A stretch of DNA of 64,000 nucleotides from Ornithinibacillus salinisoli. Lineage in GTDB: Bacteria; Bacillota; Bacilli; Bacillales; Amphibacillaceae. Positions 1-7,419 of the stretch are shown in pieces; within the stretch, counting starts at the first letter, position 1; the number at the start of each line of letters is the position of its first letter. Location: NCBI RefSeq assembly GCF_042682545.1, contig NZ_JBHUHQ010000017.1. The stretch is one strand, 5' to 3'. The translations under genes were made by a program, and so were the position numbers. Below the pieces are notes generated by a model. It saw only the letters and a list, made by a program, of their open reading frames with translations, made no database searches and was not told the DNA's origin.

Positions 1-435
1 GATCAATTAATTAAGAAGTATCCATTTATGCCACCAATGATCCATTTTGAAATAACGGAAAGTGATATTACACATTATGTAAGGGAAGTTGTTGCATTTG
101 CAAAAGAACTTAAAAAGCGCAAAGTCAAAATTGCTCTAGATGATTTCGGCGTAGGAACTTCATCCCTTTTATATTTGAAGGAATTGCCCATTGATGTAAT
201 AAAAATCGATCGAAATTTCATTAAAAATGTACCAGAAGATCATTATGATTCGGTTTTGTTAGCTGGTATTTTAAAGATTACTAAAGAGCTTAACTTGGAA
301 GTGATCATTGAAGGAATAGAATCACCTGAACAAATCGAGTATATTACCTCAAGATCAGATGCGAAACTACAAGGGTATTACTTTAGCAAACCAAAACCAG
401 CTTATGAGCTAGAAAAAACACTTCGTTTGGAGTAA
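1..435 (+). CDS. EAL-domain cyclic-di-GMP phosphodiesterase, C-terminal part
   Basis: This is the 3' end of a gene that begins before the window; the frame is open from base 1. The 144 visible residues are the C-terminal half of an EAL domain. Visible signatures are FEITES, the metal-binding DDFGVGTSSL, IKIDRNFI with its catalytic-type Lys, and EGIES. In this family these residues help bind Mg2+ and c-di-GMP for hydrolysis to pGpG. The EAL motif itself and any upstream GGDEF or sensor domain lie outside the window, so activity cannot be judged. A strong terminator follows 25 bases after the stop, so the gene ends its transcription unit. Sure of the family, not of the whole architecture. Confidence 0.9.
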   Translation, partial: DQLIKKYPFMPPMIHFEITESDITHYVREVVAFAKELKKRKVKIALDDFGVGTSSLLYLKELPIDVIKIDRNFIKNVPEDHYDSVLLAGILKITKELNLEVIIEGIESPEQIEYITSRSDAKLQGYYFSKPKPAYELEKTLRLE

Positions 436-459
436 AGTTGCAAAAAAATATTTCATAAG

Positions 460-499
460 AAAGGTCCTCCATTCCTAGTAAAGAATGGAGGACCTTTTA
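460..499 (+). terminator. Intrinsic terminator after the EAL gene
   Basis: Perfect 14-bp stem (461-474 with 483-496), an 8-nt loop and a short T run. It closes the unit ending at 435. Confidence 0.85.
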
Positions 500-679
500 T
501 GTATTGAAAGGAAAACAAATGTTCGATTATTATAGCAGTTAAACTAAAGAGGTCATTTCCATGACGTCTATAATATTATTATAAATCAAAGTTCATTATA
601 AGTCTATATTTTTTCAGAAAATTATTTTAATGTAAGAGTACTTGATAGCAGTAGATATTGTGATAGGAGGAATTTAAAT

Positions 680-1906
680 TTGAGATGGCTTTCTTGGGAT
701 CGAAATTTGAAAGTACGACTCGTTGGTGAAACACTTTTTAATATGTTGTTCTGGATGTATTTTCCTTTTCTGACGATTTATTTCAGCGAAGCTTTAGGAA
801 AGGCAACAGCAGGTATGATGATGACTGGACCGTCTCTTATTAGTATTGTCGGAAGTATGTTAGGGGGATACTTTACCGATCGATTTGGCCGTCGTCCAAT
901 GATGCTTCTCGGTTCCTTTATTCAGGTAGTCATGTTTGTCGTGTTTGCCCTTTCCATTTCACATTGGATAGACTATGTTGCTTTTATCACAATTAGTCTC
1001 GGAAAATCGTTGTATAGACCAGCTAGCTCAGCAATGGTAGCTGATTTGGTATCTGATACCAACCGACGTAGCGTGTTTGCAACATTTGTAACGGCAAATA
1101 ACCTTGGGGCAGTTTTTGGTCCAGTAATTGGCGCAGTTTTATTCTTTAACTATCGTAGTGAACTATTATGGTCTTGTACGTTCGTTACACTTTTATATTC
1201 GATTGCAATCTTCTTTATGATTCGAGAAACGATGCCAGAACCGATGGAAAAAAAGGTACAATCATACAATGCGCTGACAGTTTTAAAGGAACAGTGGATG
1301 AACTATGTGGTGATTTTCCGTGATAAAGCTTTTTTTCTTTATATATTAGCTGGTGTTTTCATCACGATTTCTATTATGCAGTTGGATCTATACTTAGCGG
1401 TATATGTGAAAGAGTATGTACCTTCACAAGTATTACTTACCTGGAAGGACTGGTCCTTTATGCTAAGTAGTGAAGAAGTATTCGGATGGATGATTGGATT
1501 AAATGGGCTGATGTTTGTACTATGCGTAATCCTTGTCACAAAGCTATTTGAAAGGTGGAGTGATCGTAATACGTTGATTTTATCTGCAATGTTGTCTGGA
1601 GTGGGAATGTTTTTAGTAGGATTTACATCCAATGTATGGCTATTATTCGTATTTACGGTAGTACTGACACTTGGGGAGATCATACACGGTCCAGTTGTTC
1701 AAAACTTTGTTAGCAAGTACGCTCCTAAAAATGCAAGAGGTCAATACATGGGGGCTGCAGATTTACAATTTGCTATTGGTAGATTCATAGCACCCCTAAC
1801 AGTGATTCTATCCGTTTCCTTATCACCGTTAGTCGTATTCGGATTTATATTGCTATGTGCCATATGTAGCGCATTACTCTATATACAACTCTTCCGGATT
1901 TTGTAA
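680..1906 (+). CDS. Major facilitator superfamily (DHA1-type) transporter
   Basis: Predicted 408-residue integral membrane protein with about 12 hydrophobic segments. The loop after TM2 carries GGYFTDRFGRRP, the classical MFS motif A, which places it with proton-driven drug or metabolite exporters. A long central loop (residues about 185-210) separates the two six-helix halves, as in the family. The start is the TTG at 680, with TAGGAGG ending 9 bases upstream; no in-frame ATG has a comparable site. It is monocistronic: about 245 bases of non-coding DNA lie upstream and a palindromic terminator begins directly after the stop codon. The substrate cannot be read from sequence. Confidence 0.85.
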   Translation: MRWLSWDRNLKVRLVGETLFNMLFWMYFPFLTIYFSEALGKATAGMMMTGPSLISIVGSMLGGYFTDRFGRRPMMLLGSFIQVVMFVVFALSISHWIDYVAFITISLGKSLYRPASSAMVADLVSDTNRRSVFATFVTANNLGAVFGPVIGAVLFFNYRSELLWSCTFVTLLYSIAIFFMIRETMPEPMEKKVQSYNALTVLKEQWMNYVVIFRDKAFFLYILAGVFITISIMQLDLYLAVYVKEYVPSQVLLTWKDWSFMLSSEEVFGWMIGLNGLMFVLCVILVTKLFERWSDRNTLILSAMLSGVGMFLVGFTSNVWLLFVFTVVLTLGEIIHGPVVQNFVSKYAPKNARGQYMGAADLQFAIGRFIAPLTVILSVSLSPLVVFGFILLCAICSALLYIQLFRIL

Positions 1907-1947
1907 GGTGCCAGGCACTTGTAAAATTTTTACAAGTGACTGGCACC
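1907..1947. terminator. Near-perfect palindrome between convergent genes, bidirectional terminator
   Basis: The 20-nt arms GGTGCCAGGCACTTG... and ...CAAGTGACTGGCACC meet with almost no loop, with one mismatch and A/T runs in the centre. It starts right after the MFS stop and abuts the TAG of the opposing gene. The GGTGCCAGGCAC core resembles a short repeat I know from other Bacillaceae genomes. Terminator function is inferred from convergent position. Confidence 0.6.
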
Positions 1948-3866
1948 TATAGGCTTTTTAGTAATAGCTTTTTTAGGAGTGGTGTGAAGTGTTCGGGTAG
2001 TTCGGATACGCTTGGGATCATGAGGCGTTCTTTGCCATAGATGTTCTTCATGGTGAGATCGTCATGTTCTTGGATTTCTCCGTCAGCTAAGAACATACCG
2101 ATGACATCAATCCCACGTTTGCGAGCTTCTGCTACAGCTTCATTGGTGTCGACAATACCATTTTGTTCATAGTTGGAAGCTGCTGGTTCCCCATCAGAAA
2201 AAACGAGCAAGAATTTATTCTTCTCTCTTCTAGCCTGAAGTTCCTTTGTAGCCACGCGAATGCTAAATCCATCTCGATTATCTTCCTCAGGCTCTAATTG
2301 CATAATTTTAGCACCATTTTTTTCATAAAATGAGTCCGAAAAGGAATGAACACGATGAAAATAATTTGGTTGATATCCCTCTTTTACTTCATTCGCATCT
2401 TCCCAGAACCCCGTGATCCTGTGCGGGATTTTTAACTCCTGGAGCACTTCATGGAATAAGACAATTCCTTTTTTTGTCTCATCCATCTTGTTATGCATGG
2501 AAGCCGAACAGTCTACTAATAAGGTAAATACTGCATCGATTTCATTTGACTCATTATTTTTTTTGTAAAAAACTCTCCGGCTGTCATCTATTACAATAGG
2601 AAGTAATTTTTTGGATAATCGACCAAATACTAGATCCTTCCTTGGTGAATTTTTCTTATGCTCTAGCGTTTTTTCGATTGTTTTTGAAAGTTTTCTTTTA
2701 TAGGGTTCAACAGCTAATACAAAATCTTGATATTGTTTCAGATCTTCCATGGACGGACTTTCAGCTTCTTTATCTATCTTAACTGCATTACGATTTTCTT
2801 CACCGTATATCGCTTCATCCGTGTTGCTCCCACGGTTAGATTCTTGTTTATCCATAGATTCCATCTCAGAGTAATCATTTTGTTTACTTTCACCAGATGC
2901 TCCTTGAATGGAGGCCATTGCCTGATCACCCTCCTCGGTTTCCCTGGCTCCATCTCCAAGTAGACTCGTTTTCGTTCCTTGCTCTAATTCAAATTGCAAA
3001 AAGGTTTGATTGCTTTCTCCATTTTTATTTTCCCGATGCCAGGTAGAGAACTTTTCATCGAAATACTCACTATTTTCTTCATCTACTTCTTCAAAATCAT
3101 CATTCATTAATTTATCTGTTCGCGTCAGTTCATCAAATAGTGTGTTTCGTGTATATTGCTCCATGTGCACGATGGGGAAAATAAAATATTCATTCAAGGA
3201 ATCTCCGTCATACCTGCTTTCTACTTTAAAAACAATTTGCTCTGTAACTCGCGTAATATCAGCGGTCGAGTTCGCCTCAAAAATAGTGTAAATAAGAGGC
3301 TTTAACGTATCTAATAGATCGAGCTGTGCTTCGTTTGCCTTAGGAAACCTTGGATCCGGTTGATCGGATTGAATCAACAAATAGATGAGACAAAATAGCT
3401 CATCAAGCGGATAACTTCGATTAACATTTGAAGCCAACTGCCTTTCAAAATAATGCTTATGGTAATTTCGTCGAACGGTGAATACATTCTTTGTACCTGG
3501 CCGTTCTTTTTTGATTAGTTCCTCCAACCGAATGTCTTCCAATAATGCTATCAATTGTGTCGCGAATTTTGGAATGGATACTTGTTGGATATTCGTTAAA
3601 AACATTTTCATGTCTGGTATACTCGTGTATTTTAATGTACCAATCGTTCTAAGGTAAACATCCGTTTTTAGCCCTGCTTCTTTAATATTATCTTTTGTAT
3701 TGTCCCAAAAGAAACGACTTGCAGTTACTTTGTGATCCACCATATCGATAAATGAACCATAGTTATATTCAAAGGCGATATCAGGATTATTAGATAATAC
3801 GGTTGATAAGTCTTGCAGTTGTAAAAATAGGTTGGTATCAACTTTTTTATCATTAAATCGATACAT
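1947..3866 (-). CDS. yojO: VWA-domain protein, YojO/NorD/CobT-like partner of a MoxR ATPase
   Basis: A 639-residue soluble protein. The C-terminal third is a von Willebrand A domain with an intact MIDAS: LLVDCSASM (DxSxS) near residue 450 and the later VFSDGEP aspartate. The middle (about 255-370) is rich in Glu, Asp, Ser and Gln, like the acidic linker of NorD and CobT proteins. Such proteins pair with a MoxR-type AAA+ ATPase to insert cofactors into, or remodel, a client. The ATPase gene lies directly upstream (15-base gap), matching the B. subtilis yojN-yojO pair in order and length. Database names mention nitric-oxide reductase activation, but no nor genes are nearby, so the client is unknown. 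Confidence 0.8.
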   Translation of the reverse strand: MYRFNDKKVDTNLFLQLQDLSTVLSNNPDIAFEYNYGSFIDMVDHKVTASRFFWDNTKDNIKEAGLKTDVYLRTIGTLKYTSIPDMKMFLTNIQQVSIPKFATQLIALLEDIRLEELIKKERPGTKNVFTVRRNYHKHYFERQLASNVNRSYPLDELFCLIYLLIQSDQPDPRFPKANEAQLDLLDTLKPLIYTIFEANSTADITRVTEQIVFKVESRYDGDSLNEYFIFPIVHMEQYTRNTLFDELTRTDKLMNDDFEEVDEENSEYFDEKFSTWHRENKNGESNQTFLQFELEQGTKTSLLGDGARETEEGDQAMASIQGASGESKQNDYSEMESMDKQESNRGSNTDEAIYGEENRNAVKIDKEAESPSMEDLKQYQDFVLAVEPYKRKLSKTIEKTLEHKKNSPRKDLVFGRLSKKLLPIVIDDSRRVFYKKNNESNEIDAVFTLLVDCSASMHNKMDETKKGIVLFHEVLQELKIPHRITGFWEDANEVKEGYQPNYFHRVHSFSDSFYEKNGAKIMQLEPEEDNRDGFSIRVATKELQARREKNKFLLVFSDGEPAASNYEQNGIVDTNEAVAEARKRGIDVIGMFLADGEIQEHDDLTMKNIYGKERLMIPSVSELPEHFTPLLKKLLLKSL

Positions 3867-3880
3867 CTATATTCTCCTAA

Positions 3881-4753
3881 CTAGAAAAGAGTTTCGGTTA
3901 GATTTTTAATAAATTCTCTTTCTCTTTCTTCATCTAATTTATCAATTATCGATCGTTGAATAGCTCTTTTTGATGGTATTAACACAGCTAAATCACAAGC
4001 ATCTAGCAAAGCGCGAATGGAAGCAGCATCTTCTGATAACTTCCCTTGAGATACCGCATTAATTAAGTCGCTGGATAATTTAACGAATAAATCGATTGTC
4101 GCTTCGTCTGCTAATTTGGTATTGGTTTGAATCAAGTTCTTTAGCTGTTCCCCTTCAATATATGGAACTTCAATCACAACAAAACGATTTTTCAATGCTT
4201 CATTCAGTGGAACAGTACCAACATATCCTTCATTAATTGCTGCAATCACATTGAATCCACCTTCTGCTGTTACGATCTCGTTAGTAAATGGATTTGTAAT
4301 GGTTCTACGATAATCGAGTACCCCATTGATGAGTGGCAATGTTTCTGGTTTTGCCATATTCACTTCATCAATATATAAGAAGTTCCCGTGCTTCATTGCA
4401 TGAATTACTGGTCCAGGGATAAATTCGATTACTTGCTTTTCCTCTTCATATGTCAACGTTTTAAACCCTAATAAACTCTCTGCATCTAAATCAACGGAAC
4501 AGTTTACACTAAACATTGGTTGATTAAATAAATGAGATAATGTCTCAGCAAACTTTGTTTTTCCCGCACCCGTTGGTCCTTTTAATAAAATGTTTTTCCC
4601 CATACTTAAGGCAGAAATAGCATCAACTAATAAATCCATATTAGGTGGGACATAGCCACCATCCCTGATTAATTCTACAAATGAATCAGGATTATTTTTG
4701 TTTTCTTCTAATATGTTAACCATATTTTCAGGTAACTGATAGTTTGTATTCAT
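3881..4753 (-). CDS. yojN: MoxR/NorQ-type AAA+ ATPase
   Basis: A 290-residue AAA+ ATPase. Visible motifs are Walker A GPTGAGKT (residues about 59-66), Walker B FLYIDEVN, a sensor-1-like VIAAINEGY and an arginine-finger region near LKNRFVVIEV. This is the MoxR branch used as a chaperone for VWA partners. The ATG at 4753 has AAAGGAG upstream. The gene opens a two-gene leftward operon with the VWA gene, 15 bases apart, and diverges from the MpsC-family gene across a 206-base region that contains palindromes. Family assignment is firm; the client is unknown. Confidence 0.85.
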   Translation of the reverse strand: MNTNYQLPENMVNILEENKNNPDSFVELIRDGGYVPPNMDLLVDAISALSMGKNILLKGPTGAGKTKFAETLSHLFNQPMFSVNCSVDLDAESLLGFKTLTYEEEKQVIEFIPGPVIHAMKHGNFLYIDEVNMAKPETLPLINGVLDYRRTITNPFTNEIVTAEGGFNVIAAINEGYVGTVPLNEALKNRFVVIEVPYIEGEQLKNLIQTNTKLADEATIDLFVKLSSDLINAVSQGKLSEDAASIRALLDACDLAVLIPSKRAIQRSIIDKLDEEREREFIKNLTETLF

Positions 4754-4842
4754 GTTGCCAAACTCCTTTCTAACACATTGTAAGCTTCTTTTACTATAAT
4801 CTCAAAAAATTATTATTGAAAAGTACTATATGAGGATAATTC

Positions 4843-4862
4843 ATTCATTCGATTGAATGAAT
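4843..4862. promoter_or_regulatory. Palindromic operator candidate
   Basis: ATTCATTC-GATT-GAATGAAT: perfect 8-bp arms with a 4-base spacer, in the divergent promoter region between the MoxR operon and the MpsC-family gene. The geometry fits a dimeric HTH repressor. Which protein binds is unknown. Confidence 0.4.
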
Positions 4863-4879
4863 AAACATTTACAAATAGT

Positions 4880-4894
4880 TGATAATTATCATTA
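4880..4894. promoter_or_regulatory. Fur-box-like sequence
   Basis: TGATAATTATCATTA matches the Bacillus Fur 7-1-7 consensus TGATAATNATTATCA at all but two positions. It lies 66 bases upstream of the chosen start of the MpsC-family gene. In AT-rich intergenic DNA this may be chance. Confidence 0.3.
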
Positions 4895-4959
4895 TAGATA
4901 ATAGAATTAACTACGGACGAAAGAAATAAAGCTTTTGTCTAAAAAAGAGGATGTTTAAC

Positions 4960-5676
4960 TTGAATACCGATCAAGTTCAAAAAGAACTGGCTAGTTATAT
5001 TGGAAAGCTGTTGCGAGACAATTTTGGTCGAGGACCGGAAACAGTTTTTGTTTCCATCAATCAACCTTTCATTTGCGTGTATTTACGAAAATTCCTATCC
5101 CCAATGGAGAAAGTTCTAATTAGTGATAATCATGAATCATTTATCCAAACATCTAGGGATATATTAATGAAAAATTTAATACCAGAGATTAATGCATATA
5201 TGACAGTATTAACTGGTTTAACGATGGAAGAATTTTATTATGACTGGAACTTACATAATCAATCAGGGATGTTTGTAGCTATTTCCAACAACAGAGCTAA
5301 TATCGAACAACCATCCGAGCTAAATTACCCTGGAAAAGATGAACTTCATCAAGAAATTATACAGGTCAGTCAACAAGCCCAAAAAGTTCCTCAAGAGGTC
5401 TTATCCTATAAACTGAATGAAAGAACAATAATTGTTATACGAAACGGGATTTTTATTACGATTGAAAGAGAACTGATTCGGATGGGACAATTAGAAGTAT
5501 TAAGAACTGCAAAAAGGCGAGTAGAAAAAAGACTATTACATAACAGTATGCGGTTAGAATCCATTTTCGATGCGAAAATAGATGATTCATTTGTATCCTG
5601 GGATTTTGATCGTGACAGAAGTGTAATACTATTTATAGTAAATCCAAAACAAAACGGCCGTAATGGGCTAGACTAA
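4960..5676 (+). CDS. MpsC-family (DUF2294) protein
   Basis: About 238 residues with two DUF2294/MpsC repeats: residues about 1-110 and a second, similar segment from about 120. The family is annotated as part of a sodium-translocating membrane-potential system, but the protein has no membrane segment and its biochemical role is poorly defined. I chose the TTG at 4960 because the AAAGAGG site ends at 4950 and touches an in-frame ATG at 4951, leaving no spacing there; the TTG has the normal 9 bases. The gene is single, with a strong terminator behind it and a Fur-like box and a palindrome in front. Confidence 0.7.
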   Translation: MNTDQVQKELASYIGKLLRDNFGRGPETVFVSINQPFICVYLRKFLSPMEKVLISDNHESFIQTSRDILMKNLIPEINAYMTVLTGLTMEEFYYDWNLHNQSGMFVAISNNRANIEQPSELNYPGKDELHQEIIQVSQQAQKVPQEVLSYKLNERTIIVIRNGIFITIERELIRMGQLEVLRTAKRRVEKRLLHNSMRLESIFDAKIDDSFVSWDFDRDRSVILFIVNPKQNGRNGLD

Positions 5677-5689
5677 TGAGCTAGACATA

Positions 5690-5737
5690 AGCCAAAAGGA
5701 AAGTAGCTACCATGCATACTTTCTTTTTGGCTTTTTT
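5690..5737 (+). terminator. Intrinsic terminator
   Basis: The stem AGCCAAAAGGAAAGTA pairs with TACTTTCTTTTTGGCT (one wobble or mismatch) and is followed by seven T. Confidence 0.85.
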
Positions 5738-5794
5738 TATTGTCCTTTAAAAATATATACAAGGTCCCCAAGAGTAAACAGGGTGAGAGGAAGA

Positions 5795-6037
5795 ATGAAC
5801 TTGAACAGAAAAAACTTTTATGACAAACTATCAAATGAATTACTTGGCTGTTTTTATTGCTATATTCAGGAGAAATTACATCAAGGTGTACATGTAAAAA
5901 CAATGCAATATGAAAATGCTTTAATCAAAAAAGTAGCAAAGAAAAGAGGAATATCTTTAATGGAATTACGAATGATTGGTTATTGGGTAATGCAAAAAGA
6001 AAGAAATCTTACCGAAGATGAAAACAGTTCAAAGTGA
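5795..6037 (+). CDS. Small conserved-looking protein of unknown function
   Basis: About 80 residues, predicted helical and cytoplasmic, with no signal peptide or membrane segment. The N-terminal half carries a Cys-Phe-Tyr-Cys cluster (LGCFYCYIQ) that might be a metal or redox site. The C-terminal half (KVAKKRGISLMELRMIGYW) looks like a small helical domain. I do not recognise the family. GAGAGGA precedes the ATG at 5795; an upstream GTG (5783) overlaps that site and a TTG at 5801 is the alternative. Coding is supported by the ribosome site and by lying between two terminated units. Confidence 0.55.
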   Translation: MNLNRKNFYDKLSNELLGCFYCYIQEKLHQGVHVKTMQYENALIKKVAKKRGISLMELRMIGYWVMQKERNLTEDENSSK

Positions 6038-6144
6038 TAATCATAAAATATGATAAACTAATTGTATAATGACTATGAGCCTAAGCTAAAAGGCTTAATA
6101 TTGTAATGATGTGAAGGAATAGATCAGCATTGGGGAGTGTTCTG

Positions 6145-6843
6145 TTGAAGTGTAAGTTATTTTTTATGTCACTTATGGTTTGTGCTTTCATTATTATCAT
6201 AATTATATTCCAAAATACAAGAAGTGAACAGGCATCGATTGTCTCGCAAATCGCACTGGAAGATATGAATCAGGAAAAAGGAAGTAACATAGAAATAAAT
6301 GAAATTATGCTGCCATTGGAAAATTCCAAAGTTCGTACATCTTCTATTACACATGTGATGATTCACTATATGAGTAATGCCATGGAGAAACCACATGATC
6401 CTTATCGTTTGGAGGATGTATACACCATTTTTTTGCAAAATGGTGTATCTACACACTATATAATTGATCGCAAAGGAAATATTTATCGGTTAGTACCAGA
6501 GGATCGTGTAGCTTACCATGCAGGCAAAGGGAGCTTTGATCACTTCCCATCTTATGATAATGAAATGAATGACTATTCGATAGGTATTGAATTATTAGCT
6601 ATCGGAACAAAAGAAGAAATGATTCCATTGATCCCGGAGGATACGTATGATTCCATCCAGTCAATGTTTATCGGTTATACAGAACATCAATATCAATCAT
6701 TACGAACATTGCTGCATGATATTTATGAGCGAAATCCCATGGTAATGAGGAATAGACAGCATATAATAGGACATGATGAGTATGCACCGGAAAGAAAGAA
6801 GGATCCGGGTGCTTTGTTTGACTGGGGAAAAATAGGATTTTAA
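6145..6843 (+). CDS. Membrane-anchored N-acetylmuramoyl-L-alanine amidase (Amidase_2)
   Basis: About 232 residues. An N-terminal hydrophobic anchor (residues about 5-23) is followed by a short linker and an Amidase_2 zinc amidase domain (about 65-230). Zinc ligands can be traced: His in VMIHYM, His in IIGHDEYAP, and Asp in KKDPG with the conserved Lys nearby. YHAGKGSF, IGIELL and HYIIDRKG are also family hallmarks. The enzyme should cut the amide bond between muramic acid and L-Ala at the outer face of the membrane. The TTG at 6145 was chosen because GGGGAG lies 7 bases upstream; the TTG at 6130 would overlap that site. Substrate phase (growth or sporulation) is not visible. Confidence 0.85.
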   Translation: MKCKLFFMSLMVCAFIIIIIIFQNTRSEQASIVSQIALEDMNQEKGSNIEINEIMLPLENSKVRTSSITHVMIHYMSNAMEKPHDPYRLEDVYTIFLQNGVSTHYIIDRKGNIYRLVPEDRVAYHAGKGSFDHFPSYDNEMNDYSIGIELLAIGTKEEMIPLIPEDTYDSIQSMFIGYTEHQYQSLRTLLHDIYERNPMVMRNRQHIIGHDEYAPERKKDPGALFDWGKIGF

Positions 6844-6874
6844 GCCAAACTTAATGAACTAAGGAGGAATTCTA

Positions 6875-7150
6875 GTGCATACGATTAAAAAAGGAACCAA
6901 TAAATTTTATATTGGTGAAACGGAAGAGCGGTCGAAGGCAGAAATCACATTCAATGAACAGGATGGGTCAGTCATTGTGATTGATCATACATATGTAGCC
7001 GATGATTTACGTGGGCAAGGAGTTGCAGGCGAGTTAGTAGATAGGGTTGTATCATATGCCAGAGAGCATGGGAAAAAAATTAATCCGGAATGCAGCTATG
7101 CGAAAAGTAAAATGGAAAAAACATCGACTTATCGTGATGTTTTGGTATAG
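6875..7150 (+). CDS. YjdJ-type small GNAT-fold acetyltransferase
   Basis: 91 residues, the size of the short GCN5-related family (Acetyltransf_CG). Seen are the acetyl-CoA loop RGQGVAGEL (about residues 49-57) and the Cys in NPECSYAK near the C-terminus that typifies this group. These proteins keep the acetyl-CoA-binding core but lack the usual N-terminal part; their acceptor is generally unknown. The GTG start at 6875 is fixed by AAGGAGGA 6 bases upstream. It follows the amidase gene by 31 bases and shares its terminator, so the two are probably co-transcribed. Confidence 0.8.
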   Translation: MHTIKKGTNKFYIGETEERSKAEITFNEQDGSVIVIDHTYVADDLRGQGVAGELVDRVVSYAREHGKKINPECSYAKSKMEKTSTYRDVLV

Positions 7151-7195
7151 GTACTTTGAATGAAATAGTTAGAAATCTACTAACATGAGAGACTT

Positions 7196-7233
7196 AAAGC
7201 AGGTATCCTAAATGGAATTCCTGCTTTTTTTCA
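7196..7233 (+). terminator. Intrinsic terminator
   Basis: AAAGCAGG pairs with CCTGCTTT (7196-7227), with partial inner pairing, followed by a T run. Confidence 0.75.
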
Positions 7234-7419
7234 TGGATTATTAGTACAGTAGAAAGTTTGTATTTTAAACTATACGATCATTTAGAAAAATGGTAGAATT
7301 GAACCAGATGTTTTTCGACAAAATTCGCTGTTTTCCAACAATAATGATTAATTAAATGGAATAACTGCTAGAAGTTATTTTCCACCGGGAGATAACTTTT
7401 TTTGTAATAGGATGTGATG

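Noticed and set aside
1339..1683. 114-codon minus-strand frame
   Set aside because: Antisense to the MFS transporter, with no ribosome site and an unlikely composition.
4843..4862. FadR site of the B. subtilis type
   Set aside because: The half-sites are in the opposite order (ATTCATTC...GAATGAAT), so it is listed only as an unassigned palindrome.
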